Shown here one piece after another: positions 23,007-34,570 of a stretch of 64,000 bases of DNA. A model generated the notes under the pieces. That model saw nothing but the letters and a program-made list of their open reading frames with translations. It had not been told where the DNA came from and did no database searches. Both the position numbers and the translations under genes were made by a program. Position 1 is the first letter of the stretch; every line of letters starts with the position of its first letter. Source of the DNA: Parascedosporium putredinis (Eukaryota; Ascomycota; Sordariomycetes; Microascales; Microascaceae); contig CASHTG010000009.1 in the NCBI GenBank assembly GCA_949357655.1, forward strand, positions 930,001-994,000. Reading direction: 5' to 3'.

Positions 23007-24379
23007 GGTCTCTTGTGTAATGAGGAAGTCGGGGCGATTGGGGTTCTATGAGTTCGTCAAAGAGGGTAGAGTTTGTGCAATACAAAAGCTAACCAGATCC
23101 GGGACGCATGCAAGAGAGCCTTTGCTTTTTGTTTTCCTTTCTTTTCTCCGGGGTGTGAGGAATAAGCGCAATTACAAGGGCGTGCGTGCGGGGGGAGAGA
23201 CACGAGCCGATAGAGGGGAGGGGTGCGATGGCGGGGTTGGAGCTGTCTGAGAATTTTCAAAAGGAACGCACTGGAGACTCTGACGCGATTTTGGGGTTGC
23301 GGCGGGTTTGATAATAGCTCAAGCTAATAGCTCAAGCTCCACATTTGACCTCATCGAGCTACTCCATGGACAACGTAACTTTCCACGGCCTTGCGGTTGG
23401 AGGTAGCGCAGCACAGCTTCCCGCCCCGTGTTGCGCATCTATCATCAAACTGAAAGCTGGGAGCGAGGTAAGCCACCAAATGCTACGCCTAGATCGGGCA
23501 TATATCTATCCCCGTAATACAAAACTAGAAAGTTGCAATTTCTCTCAGCTCACCCTCCCTATCTTACCCAATAAAACCCACGTCTACGATAGACGAGATC
23601 GAAGAACCAGGCAACGTATCCTTTGCTCTTTCCCACTCGCCCATTTCCACCACGCCACCACACGCTTATGTAACCAGTTCTTCCCACCAACGAAAGCGCG
23701 GAACCAAGTCTCAAATCTCCGAAGCGCAAGATTGCATCTCCAAATCAACATCATCGCAGCCTGTAAGAAACAGGAAGAGACGGGATTTCGACCAATTAGC
23801 CTAATTAACCTCCCCTTTCCGCATCGAATCGAACAGCTCGTCTCTTTCGTCCCAAACAGTACAACAGCTTTGTCCAGACTCGCTCCTGTCCTTTTTGTAT
23901 TTCTCTTCCGTCGTCACGTGAATTTTTATGTCGTCTTTCATCCCGCGTGAGGTTCTTCCGTTTCTTGCCGTCGCATCAAACCCCAAGTTCCACGTAGATC
24001 GTACATCGCAACTTTCTGTAACGTTGGCTCCGGCGATCATCCAACGCCCCGGCTGGGGAAAAACAGAAGAAGTCATCTGCTGATTGAAAGAAGCGTGGGG
24101 ATAAAGAAGGAGAGAAGAAAAAGGAAGAAAAAAAGTGTGAGGGGAAAGGAAAGGAACACAACCACACCTTCCGGATCGCCGCAACAATGCTCTAGTTCTC
24201 TCTGGCGGGTTCTTTCTTTTTTTTTTTCCTCCCCGGAAGCAGACTCTCTCTCTTTCTCTCCAACGCTCACGAGCGTTTCGCCTTGCGCAACCCAATCCTC
24301 CCCCAAAAATCAAGCTGCGCGCAGAGAAACCCCCCGACGTGGCAGCGCTTGCCCCGCATGCTAAGCACGCACACCCACG
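23007..24379. other. Divergent intergenic region
   Basis: About 1.4 kb between the binding-protein-like gene and the GCK kinase. The half near the kinase has A/G- and C/T-rich tracts (24080-24260), likely its long leader. No gene seen. Confidence 0.5.
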
Positions 24380-26731
24380 ATGGCGGCCTACTCCCAAGCC
24401 GGTCCGCTCGATTTCCCACCACCCGCCAAAAGGCCATCGAGGACGCGCGCAAGGTGCAGACCTCGGTCCAAGATGAATGCCTCGTCTCGGGGAGAGCCCC
24501 CGTACACCTTGCTCGAGCTCATCGGCAAGGGCACCTTTGGCCGCGTGTACAAGGCCACCAGCCGGTCCGGCCAAGCCGTGGCCGTCAAGATCATCAGCAT
24601 CGAGGAGGGCGACTTCTTCAACCCCAAGCGGGCCGACACCTTTGGCGACATCCTCAAGGAGGTCAACACCCTGAAGCTCCTGAGCACCAGCGGCGCCCGC
24701 AACGTCAACCTCGTCCTCGACGCCCTGCTCTTCGGCCAGAGCATATGGATGATCACGGAGCACTGCGCCGGCGGTAGCGTCGCCACGCTCATGCGTCCCA
24801 CCGGCGGCCTGCCCGAGAAGTGGATCATCCCCATCCTGCGCGAGGTCTCCGTCGCCATCTACTGGGTGCACAAGCACGGCATCATCCACCGCGATATCAA
24901 GTGCGCCAACGTCCTCATCGCCGCCACCGGCGAGGTCCAGCTGTGCGATTTCGGCGTCGCCGGCATCATGGAGACCAAGTTCGACAAGCGCAGCACCGTC
25001 ACCGGCACGTTGCAGTGGATGGCGCCCGAGCTCTTCGAGACCAGCGTCGCCTACGGCACCGAGGTGGACGTTTGGGCCTTTGGCTCCATGGCGTTCGAGG
25101 TTGCCACGGGTCTGCCGCCCAACGCCACCACGGCCATCGACCCCTCCCAGTTCGGAAGCTATCTTAAGCAGCACTGCCCCCGTCTCGAGGGCGACCGCTA
25201 CTCCCAGCCCCTCAAAGACATTGTCGCCTTCTGCATGGTTGACGACCCCAAGCAGCGTCCCGCCATCGACCTCGTTCAGCGCCACCCTTACATCTACAGC
25301 AGCGAACTCGAATACCCCACCGCCTCCCTATCCAAGCTCGTCAACGCGTACCGGCTATGGGAGTCGCAAGGCGGAAACCGCCAATCCTTGTTCGCGGCCG
25401 GAGGCGCCCAGGGTACCCTCGGCGAATTCTCCTGCCCACTGCCTACGAGAACGAGGAGTGGGATTTCGCCATCGCCGAAGACATGGGCGCCCTCACGCTC
25501 GACGACTCCGACACGCAAGCCGTATACGACGCCTACGGCAGCAGCATCGATTTCACCGCCCAGCCACCCCCGCAAGCCCTCGGCAACAACAACAACAACG
25601 GAAACAACGGAAACAACCGCCGGCGCAGGAAGCCCCCGCCCAATCTCCGCGTCGTCAAAGCGCCGCTCGAACGAATCTTCGACCCAAACACCATTTCCAA
25701 CTACGAAGAAAACGTCAAGGACTTTTACCACAAGCAGATGCGGAAATCCTCCTCCGACCTCCCCTCCGCGACGACACCCAGCAGTCCAAGCTGCGCGAGT
25801 CCCTCATCGACGTCGACGCCTCCCTCCAGCGAAACGTCAAGGCCCCCAGCTCGATGACCTCGAGACCATCCGGCCCGGAGGCAACAAGCAGCCGGCGCCG
25901 CCCGGCGGCGCTCCCACGCCCAAGGACGCCAATAATCGGCGGACGCAGGATTGGATCTTCCCGTCATGTCGCCCGTCACGCCGGGCTTCGACCGTGCCCG
26001 GTTTCGGCCCGAGGAGGAGGTGTCCATCGCAAACGTCTACGACGGAGGCCAGCCCACTCCGCGACAAAACAAGAGCTTGCTCGGGGCGGCCGTGCAGGCT
26101 AACCGCGTGTCGACCGTCAGCCTGATCGATCTCGACGCGAGCTTCGCGACCGACTTTGACCCTCCTCGGCCGTCTACCTCGGATTCGGACAAGCTGTCGA
26201 TATCCTCAGACCCGGCCACTACGCCCTTTGACCTCGAGCGGCACTCCATATTTATCCCCGCGTCGAACCGTGAGCCGTCCATCTATGTCTCATTCGACAA
26301 CAATAGCAACAACAGCAACAACAATAGTAGCCTCAAACCGAGCAGCGCGGGCCACATCCCAACCAACATGGCCCGTTCCCTCCCGGAGAAGCCCATGCCC
26401 GAACTACAGTTCCGCCAGCCACCACGCCGGCCTACACCCCCGCCCAAGCTGCCGCGCCGCGCCACCGAACCAGTCACGCCGTCTACCCTCTGGCAGTGTC
26501 TTTACTCAAGGAGCTACCTGCGCGCCCCGTTCCGGATATGCCCATGATGCCTCTCCCGCCCTCTATCATGGTCATGGGGGCCTCGACGAAAAGGACGAGC
26601 TCAAGGCCGAATTCCACCGTTTGATTGCGAGCATGAACGAGCATCTCAAGTTTGTGAGCGGCGTTTTAGATACCATGCCTGATGTGCCGACAAGGAATGG
26701 CTTTCCCAGCAAGACCGCGTGGTCGGGGTAG
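24380..26731 (+). CDS. STE20/germinal-centre-type protein kinase (Kic1/Nak1/Sps1-like)
   Basis: Ser/Thr kinase with its catalytic domain at the N-terminus, as in GCKs. Visible: glycine loop ELIGKGTFGRVYKA, catalytic lysine VAVKIISIEEGDFF, tripartite RNVNLVLDALLFGQS, catalytic loop HRDIKCANVL, DFG in LCDFGVAGIMETKFDKRST, GTLQWMAPELF and the Arg in KQRPAIDLVQRHPYI. A low-complexity Asn/Pro-rich linker follows, then a charged C-terminal helix (DEKDELKAEFHRLIASMNEH) typical of the fungal Kic1 group. No introns. Six one-base losses between about 25420 and 26580 shift the frame; restored length is 786 codons. Fungal relatives act upstream of NDR kinases in polarity and septation; that role is inferred and the exact orthologue (POD6/Nak1, MST or SID1 type) is not resolved. 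The first 40 residues are uncertain, since another frame just before the kinase domain also looks coding (AIEDARKVQTSVQDE). Confidence 0.85.
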
Positions 26732-28398
26732 TGCACGGTAGCAGTTTGGTATCCTCTCCTTTGTTTGGTGTTTTTTTTCCCCTCTGTTCCTTTCCTATGC
26801 TTGAGTGCTTATTTTCCTTGTACTCTTACTATGCGGCTCAAGTGACTTGTTTCCCTCGGTTAAGGGTAAGAAAATGATTATGAGGCGCAAGGGACAACCC
26901 AATTTCTGGAGGGCTTTTTCTTTTTCTATTTTTTTTTCCTTTTATGCGAGACTATAGACATGCCTGGGGAACACTAGTGAATGGCTTAGGAGGACAAAAC
27001 ATTGTAACTTCACTCCCTAGTACAATACAAATAGAAAAGATTCTTTACATAAACGTTGGCTTGGGCTATTTGAGAGGACCAAAACTGTAGAGTTGACGTG
27101 CAGCAATTCCTTACCACATCAGATCAGAGGCGTAATTATCGGACTAGCATCGGATTCACCTTGACCCCAATGCTAATACGAGAAGATAGGGCATCCGTGT
27201 GACCCGTGTAGGCAAGGGAAGGATCAATCATTGATGCGATGCACACGACCAAATGGGGTTCTGGCTATGAGCTAGCACTGTTGTCTCCCTTGCTGCGTGC
27301 AGACACCGTGATCACAGCAAACCATTGCATATCTGCCGACCAACGGCACCTCGTCGCCAGAAGTCTCGGTCTTCCGGGTATACAAGTCAAGCACACTCGG
27401 GATCTCTTACAACGGTAGTTATGAGAACGACTCGAGTACCCATCTATGGCTCTCTCCACGTTCCACGGCTGCTACGTTTCCTTGTCCCCTTCCCCTCCCC
27501 TACATATCCCACCGAGGACAGGTGAATCCGAGTCGCAAAGTACAGTACAGTCAGAGAGTACCGCACTCGCTGTACCGCAGCGGCCCAGGGTGACTTCTCC
27601 GCTCCAAGGCCAATTCCCGAAAAGATTACAAGCTCAGCATTTCCTCGCCTTCAATTTGTTCAACTCGCCTTCTCTTTTTCTCCATGGAACTTTTCTACAA
27701 AAAGTCCCCGTTTGGCAAGAAACGACCTCTTTACGTTCTCCCGGGTTTCCGATACCCCGCCCCATTTCTCCGCAACGGAAATCTTAGCCAAACACGGCCC
27801 GGGGTGTGGTGCCCAACCAGCGGCGGCAGGGATATTAATCCGGCCTTGTCATTGGCGCCTGCTACAATCTAATTGATATGGGGTCTAGAAGCGATGCTCC
27901 CTCCCCCAAAAGAACTGTGATATACCTGCGCTGTGATTGAGGACCGTTCTTTTGGCTGCCAGGGGGAGCGTGTCCGTGTGGATTATTGATGTTTGGCTGG
28001 ACGGCCGCCTCAGATATACCCTCCACATATAGGCTTCTGCATCTTGGAGTAATATCCAAACAACTAGCGAGCTCTACCAATAAAAGGATACATACATCCG
28101 TGGATGCATGCAAGTTGATCAACGTAGCGTGGCCGGAGCTCACCCATGGGCCTCTTCACGTCCCCGAGCAAAGGAGATCAATTACAAAGCTCCTGGGCAT
28201 CTGCGTCTCTCTTCATCCCCTCCCCTTCCACCCCCTTTTCGATCGATAGGATTGATACCTCGAGGTCTGCAATCAGGGTCCTCATTCCTTGCGGCTCATC
28301 GCGTACGAAGAAAAACCGAGTTGTCCAACGCGTAGCATTCGCGGCTCCCGAATTGAGAATTCTCCGCCATTCTCTAGCTTGTGTCAACGATTGCAAAG
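26732..28398. other. Intergenic region, no gene seen
   Basis: About 1.7 kb between two same-strand genes. It includes T-rich 3' sequence after the kinase and a pyrimidine-rich leader (28190-28260) before the sugar transporter. No supported gene. Confidence 0.5.
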
Positions 28399-30421
28399 AT
28401 GGTCCTCGGACTCTTCAAGAAAGGCGGGGGCGCCTCGGGGCAAAACATGGATGATATCCGCGCAAACTGGCGCTGTTTCCTCGCCTGCGGTGTCATGCTC
28501 GTTTCCCTTCCAGTACGGCCTCGACTTTGGCTTGATTGGAGGCTTGCAGGCCATGAAGGGCTTCCTCCAGGTGAGGAGAGCTTGAGATTTCCGCGCGGTT
28601 TGAACAGGCAGCTAATCAGTGTCAACCGGCGATTGTAGGTCTTTGGACATCCGGCCCCGCACCTACCCAATGGCTGGAATATTTCAACGACTCGCCAGCA
28701 GCTCATCGCGTCCCTCATGACGCTTGGAGCTTTCATCAGCTCCGGTACCGCCGGTGTCACTGCCACTTGGTTCGGTAGGAGGCAGTGCCTGTGGGCCGCC
28801 TGCGTTCTCTGCGCCATCTCCAACATCATCATGATGGCCACAACCAGCATTGGCGCTCTTTACGTGGGAAGGTTTCTCATCGGCTTGGCCAATGGCTACT
28901 TCATGACCTTTGCCCAGCTCTATATCCAAGAGTGCAGCCCGGCCAAGTACCGTGGTCTCTTTATCACATGGTTCCAGTTCGCGACATCTTTCGTGAGTGC
29001 CACCGCCTCCCCTTCTGTGTCAGGTTGGAGTAACGTCAAGTGATGGCAAATCAATTGCGTTGTGCTAATATCTGTGTTTTCTGCCAATTTCAAGGGTTCG
29101 CTCATCGGCAACATTATTGATTTTGGAACGAGCAAGCGCCCCGATCGCTCAGCCTACCTCATTCCTCTCGGCCTGATTTACGTATTCCCCTGCGTTCTGG
29201 CCGTCGCCCTCTTCTTCATTCCGGAATCCCCCGCTGGCTCATGCTCCAGGATCGCGTGGACGACAGCCGCAAGTCGTTGACCTGGCTGAGGCCAGACAAC
29301 GCGGATGTCACCCTGAGATCGAAGATATTCAGACCGCCATCCGCAAGGAGAGCGAGCTCACAAAGGAGTAGGCATCCTCGACATGTTCAGCAACCCCGTT
29401 GACAGGCGGAGGACCATGATTGCGGTAGCGGGTGTCACGCTCCAGGCCGCTACAGGCTCTATGTTCATTATTGGTGAGTTGAATCTTGTGGCTTTGAAAA
29501 GATGGCTCCTTTCCCCGCGTGAGCGTGTCTTCCTAACAGTGCCCAATTTTGTTGGGAGAAAAATAGCTTTCAAGACCTACTTTTTCACCATGGCCCGAAC
29601 TCCGGATGCCTTTGGCATGTCCTGCATCGTCAACGCCATGGGTCTCATCGCCATCATCGCCAACAGTCTTATCGTCGTCAAGTACGGAAAGCGACGAGTG
29701 CTTCTCGTCAACGGCCTCATCATCTGCGGAGTTTTGCAGTTAATCGTCGCGATTGTATACGACAAGAAACCCGGCGAAAAGATTACCGGCCAGGTTCTCA
29801 TTGCCATGACGTGCCTGTACATGATGGTGTATTGCGTAAGTGATACTTTTGAGCTGAATCCACCTCTCCATGCCCACCCCGGGGAAACCTGTCAAGGTCG
29901 AGATGAACTAACATGGATTCTTTTGGCTAGGTATGGTCGCTCCGTACGCTTGGGTCGTTGGTGGCGAAGTGCCTTCCCAGCGTCTTAGGAGCTACACGTT
30001 TGGTGCCGCGGCGGCAGTTGGCTTCTTCTTTGCTTGGTTGACCACATTTACCGCGCCTTACTTCCTCAACCCCGACTCCTCGACTGGGGTCCGCGTTACG
30101 GATACATTTGGTTCCCTTCGGCCACGATTGGGGCCGTCTGGGTCTTCCTCTGTCTGCCTGAGACCAAGGGCCGCACTCTCGAGGAGATTGACGAAATGGT
30201 AAGCCTTTCTCTGAAACAAAACCAAAAACAACAAGCTCCATTCAGCCCCATGTTTGTAGACTCACAATGTACTGATGTCGTGGTGTTTCCAGTTCTTGGC
30301 GAAGCTCCCCGCCCGGAAGTTCGAGGGCTACAAGTGCAGCACACGCCTTGCCGAAACCGAGCAGGAAAAGGCCTCGGTTCATGAGGTGGAAGTAGCCGCT
30401 GCACCTGAACAAAAGGCTTAG
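28399..30421 (+). CDS. MFS sugar transporter
   Basis: Plasma-membrane permease of the sugar porter family with 12 predicted TM helices. Signatures: FQYGLDFGLIGGLQAMKGFL (TM1), GVTATWFGRRQCLWAACV (loop 2-3), VGRFLIGLANGYF, QECSPAKYRGLFITWFQF (GxR-type motif), FIPESPRWLM and PETKGRTLEEIDEMF near the C-terminus. Exons: 28399-28570, 28639-28992, 29095-29473, 29567-29835, 29931-30198, 30293-30421, with GT-AG introns. One-base losses occur near 28510, 29235, 29310, 29370, 29931 and 30080. The start at 28399 opens the only reading that reaches TM1. The short cytosolic tail is charged. Substrate cannot be told; related fungal carriers move hexoses, alpha-glucosides or lactose. Confidence 0.9.
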
Positions 30422-30884
30422 GTCGGTGGTCGGCGTCCGTTAGTTGGAGGCGGGCTTGCGTCGATTGGTTTGAGCAAGAAGCCCGAGCTTGGGGAAATAT
30501 AGGGAGGAAATTAATAGTCTGACCATGTTCAATAAAGGATATTGGCTTTTGGATGTCTTGTAACTTGAACACCTATTTGCGAAACTGTCCACTGTTAATG
30601 ACTACTATCTTCATTGAAGTCTATGCCTATCTCGAGCGCCCATCGTGTTACCATCGCCAAGTTTGTCTATCCAGTGAGCAGAAGCCCTGCCAGTTCAAAT
30701 AGACCCCAAAAGCAACGGAAAGGGATGAGAAGAAATCATCAGACGATAATAATGACCATCTCGATGCTTCTTATAATGTTCCCCTCGGTAACGAATCGAT
30801 TTGAACCAGATACTCTTCGGGATGACCATTCGCGAGACGGCTGGAGGCTGTACAATCCATCTTGGAGGCTGGATAATCATCAAA
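30422..30884. other. Intergenic region before tRNA-Glu
   Basis: 3' region of the MFS gene and the 5' flank of the tRNA. No gene seen. Confidence 0.45.
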
Positions 30885-30965
30885 TCCCATATGGTGTAGT
30901 GGTTAGCATAACGCTCTCTCATCGATGAGCGCAGCGTAGACCCTGGTTCGATTCCTGGTATGGGA
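30885..30965 (+). tRNA. tRNA-Glu (CTC) with a 10-nt intron
   Basis: Acceptor stem TCCCATA pairs with TATGGGA. The D-arm follows (GTGT/GCAT). The anticodon stem ACGCT pairs with AGCGT, and 17 nt lie between the stem halves: CTCTCA, then ten intron bases, then C. The intron sits at the canonical 37/38 position and leaves a CTC anticodon in a 7-nt loop. The T-arm has TTCGATT flanked by CCTGG on both sides, giving one T-T mismatch at its centre. Length is 81 nt including the intron. The mismatch could be a sequence error or mark a weakened copy. Confidence 0.85.
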
Positions 30966-31903
30966 GCTTTAATTTCTTTTTTGGTCATTTTCTTGTCCGA
31001 GGGGATCCACTTCTCGGGAACCACTAGATTTCGCCGAGTTCGGTATACGGCAACAGGAAGGATATCTGAAATGAGTTTTGATTGTCTGAAGCATAGGTGT
31101 ATGTGCATGGCGACTTGTTGCACTTGTCGTCGTTATGGACTAGCGGTAGCCTGCGGCAAGGATGTCTAGATCTCTTGTTGCTGACCACCCTAACGGGAGA
31201 CGGGTTGTAATGAAGGGCTAGAACCGACTCAACTTCTATTAAACCTCTCTGAGTAAGAATTATTGTCCTCAAGCTCACACTATCGACACTAGGCGGGTTG
31301 TGCTTACACCCAAAAAATGCTTCCTAGCATCTACCGTGTTTATTATGCACTTTTCGTCTAAATCCGCATATGATCAGAAGGGATTTGTGATTTCAGTCCA
31401 GCGTTGCAGATTAGACAAGTAGAGAGGCGCGCAAAGACTAGGGAGAGCCTATCCGGTATAGATCTGGAACAGCCACGCCTATAGTCATGCCTAAAGTAAA
31501 GTCAACCGTAGGAACCACGGGAAAATATAATGGCTAGTTAGGGTATATACGGACCAACAGCATTACACACCACTCTTCCACACATGGTAAGCTTGTGCGA
31601 CGTCAGTTTTCACCCGTCCACCCTACGCGAGCGGGATCCTTCCAATGTTCGTCAGCAAAGTCTTAATTGCAAATGTCGCCGCACGTCAGCAGACCTGACC
31701 GTTATCTGCCCTTGAGTCTTCACCTGCAACCACGGCACAAGTCGTGGATCTCACACCCACCACTTTCTCCCTGCCCGGCATCGCAGAGTACCGCCGCTTA
31801 CTGACTCGGTTTCGCGGGTATTTCCCAGCCACACTACCTACCGCTTCAGCGGTTTCTGCCCTTAGAGTGCTATGGTAGACGGTCGCCGCCCGCTGCTCTA
31901 GAT
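30966..31903. other. Intergenic region, no gene seen
   Basis: About 0.9 kb between tRNA-Glu and the MAPKK-like gene. 31150-31600 is AT-richer than its surroundings and looks like old non-coding or degraded repeat sequence, but I could not match it to an element. Confidence 0.4.
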
Positions 31904-33214
31904 ATGGCGGAGCCGTTCGCACCTCGCTCTATGAAGCGTAGAAATATCAGCACGCGGCCCGTCCTATCCCCCAAAGTGATTCCTCAAGATGAAGAAATTC
32001 CGGAGCCCGAGATCGGGCGCGAGTACCAGCTCGATTTAATCTCTGCAGACCTCCAACTCATACAGGAGCTTGGCTCAGGAGATGGTGCTGCTGTCAGTAA
32101 AGTCAAGAACCTCGCTACCGGCGTCTTGATAGCCCGTAAGGTGTGTCCGTAACTTTAGGGCCCGGGTAGCGTATATGCATCTCGCCTTTTGTGTTATGCT
32201 CCCTAATGGCTTGTATCTGATCTTGACTAACCATAGGGGTCATCACCGTCTACTTGCCGGTTGGACTTAGGTTTTCCGATCCCAGCCCAATGAAGAGTTA
32301 CGTGAGCGAGCTCTCCGTGAACTGGAGAGATTACACGATTGTCACTCCGACTGGCTCGTTCGGTTCTACGGCGCTTGCTTTGACGAGAGCAGTAACGTGG
32401 TGATGTGCATGGAATATATGGATGTTGGGTATGCACATGACTTCTTTCTCCTCCGTAGTGTCCTCACGGCGCTTGAAATTGCTGAGCTGATTCCAACTTC
32501 TCTGGTACAGTTCGCTCGATAAGGTATCCAAGCTATGCGGATCTATAAGGGTCGACGTTATTGGGAAGATTGCAGAGGCCATTCTTGGCGGTTTGACGTA
32601 CCTCTACGTAAATCATCGCATCTTGCACCAAGATGTTAAACCCTCCAACATTTTCGTCAACTCCAAGGGCCATTTCAAACTGAGTGACTTTGGTATACCG
32701 AGGGAATTTATCAGCCCCGTATCGGACGCTGTTCCAGGTGAAACATCACCATATATGGCACCAGAGCGAATCCTGGGAGAATCGGCTACAGTCAAGTCGG
32801 ACGTGTGGAGTTTTGGCATCTCTCTGCTGGAACTTGCTACCGGAATACCTCCGTTTCACTTAGATGCGGAGCAACGGGACGTTGACGATGCTTTAGCCGG
32901 TCCTCTTGACCTCGCCCGGCGCATTGTTCACGGACCTGCTCCGCGCCTCCCCAAAAGCGACGCCTTTCCCTTGATCCTCGAAGACTTGGTGGAAAAGTGT
33001 CTATGCAAGGTTTCTGAAGAGAGACCAACCCCACAGGAGCTCTTTGTAAGACTTCTGTCCCGAGCCTCGCCAGCCCTTTTCATAGATAGTGCTAACATGA
33101 AGCTAGGATGGGGATCCTTTCCTTCAAGCTTCTAAGAGAAACCCGGTTGATTTGAGACAATGGGCGGCAGGTCTTGTTGAAAAAGACAGTCGTAGGTCAC
33201 AGCACATGAAATAG
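31904..33214 (+). CDS. Divergent STE7-family MAP kinase kinase-like protein
   Basis: Exons 31904-32140, 32271-32428, 32511-33045, 33107-33214; all introns GT-AG; exactly 346 codons (345 aa) with no frame break. Relation to Ste7/MEK kinases is plain: ELGSGDGAAVSKVKNLATG (glycine loop), IARK (lysine), RALRELERLHDCHSDWLV, VVMCMEYMDVGSLDKVSKL, KPSNIFVNSKGHFKLSDFG, YMAPERILGESATVKSDVWS and FGISLLELATGIPPF. Two features are odd. The catalytic HRD is HQD (codons 32626-32634). The activation segment reads SPVSDAVPGETSPYMAPE, so the two phosphorylated positions of canonical MAPKKs appear to be Pro and Ala. The first motif also has Ala for the third glycine. Canonical Ste7 acts in pheromone and invasive-growth cascades. 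This copy may be a weakly active or scaffold-like paralogue; that is inference. Confidence 0.85.
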
Positions 33215-34033
33215 ATGAGACCATCCATTCGGGGAGTTCTATATTCGTCCCACGTACTGCTTTCGCTCAAACTACCACCTGGACAACTAGACTACGACCT
33301 ATCCCGGGACTATCACTTCCCGATGCTTTTGCAGACGTTGAAGCCGAAGGATTCACTTGATGCAGATGACATTGACCACTTTCTGGCGAGAGATGGGTGC
33401 ACGATAGTTTGTTGTATTCAAGACGACACCTCGACTTCAACCTCTTTTTGGCGGTATCTACACACGAGAGCTGTGGTCCCTTTATTTTCTTTCTTCGGGA
33501 AGCTCCTTAGACAGGTTATTTTAGTCTCGAACGCCAAAGTTCCTAGGTTCCAAATTACCTGGATTTAGCAAAAGAATCATTTAGCGCTGCATAGAATCCA
33601 GGACCTGCGGCGCTTCTATCCCCTTTCACGTGGCAAAAAAGGAGGGGGATCCATAAGAAGAAATCGGAACCAAAAACGGCATGTTCGGCAAAGCGTCGAG
33701 TGGTGCCATGGTGGGGGCACGTCCGCAGGGCATTTCCGAACAAAAAAGACGTAACCAGCGCAAAAGGCGGGCCAAGCGCCATTTGCCGACATCGCCACGC
33801 GCCACAGCGGGGAGGATTGAGGGGGTGGAAACTCGGAAAACCCGCCCGCGATTTTCTGTTGATAAACGCCCGCTATCGCATCGCGGAGCCCCAAACGGAG
33901 ATTTTTCACTCCCGCTTTTTTAAACCAAAACTTGCACGACGAGCATCAACGAGAGAAAAACAGAAACGACTTTACTTTCAAAGAGAAATAGGAAATTCGT
34001 TCTGACCGATACTCCCCTAGCATACTCTTCACC
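33215..34033. other. Intergenic region with an unrecognised open frame
   Basis: An open frame of 117 codons starts at 33215 right after the kinase stop, but it has no motif and ends without support, so I do not call it. The remainder is the promoter side of the small gene at 34034. Confidence 0.4.
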
Positions 34034-34570
34034 ATGTCGCAACGCAAGGGTCCCTTTAGACTGGTCACGGTAAATACCGCACCGGAGCGTGCGAAGAAGC
34101 TGATCGGCCGCCTCATCGAGGCTCTCAAAGAAGACTACGATATCGAGCACGTTGACAACTGCGAGAGTGAGTTGATCCGGTTCCGGGCCTCTTAACCATT
34201 CCCCGAGTTCGGCGGCGAGAGTCGTGACGTACTGACTGGGTTCTTGTAGATATCGACGAAGTGGTTCCCAAGGTGACTCAGCACAAGCCCAACGTTTTGG
34301 TATGTCTCCCTCCTCTTCATCCCCCTGCCGCAGCTACGCTAGACATGTGCGCAAAAGGTGGTCGTCGCGGAGGTCACGGGCTTACATCTCTTTTAGTTCT
34401 GCGCATCCATGTGGACACCGGAGGAGGCGGAAAAGATCCAGGCCTTGGCACGCTCCGTTGTCCCGGACATCAAGACGCACGCCATCCCCACTGGCCTCCA
34501 GGTCAAGGATGGGCCCGACGCCATCGTCAACTACCTCATCGAGAAGGTGCCGCCTCTGTTGGACGCGTAA
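34034..34570 (+). CDS. Small soluble protein of unknown function
   Basis: Exons 34034-34166, 34250-34299, 34397-34570 give 119 codons (118 aa) with clean GT-AG introns. It begins MSQRKGPFRLVTVNTAPERA, continues with a charged helix (AKKLIGRLIEALKEDYDIEH), then PNVL joined to FCASMWTPEEAEKIQALAR, IKTHAIPTGLQVKDGPDAIV and ends PPLLDA. No signal peptide, TM segment or cysteine pattern. The alternating strand/helix profile suggests a small alpha/beta fold. I believe similar unnamed proteins occur in other fungi, but I cannot assign a function. Single-exon views miss most of this gene. Confidence 0.7.

Noticed and set aside
23801..25285. Long open frame of 494 codons on the minus strand
   Set aside because: It lies antisense over the GCK kinase gene; GC-rich coding sequence leaves the opposite frame open. 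Its composition is a mirror of the kinase, with no motif of its own.
31150..31600. Possible degraded transposable element
   Set aside because: Only AT-richness was seen; no terminal repeats, target duplication or protein motif.
33215..33568. 117-codon open frame directly after the MAPKK-like gene
   Set aside because: No homology motif, no signal peptide, no splice continuation; likely chance.
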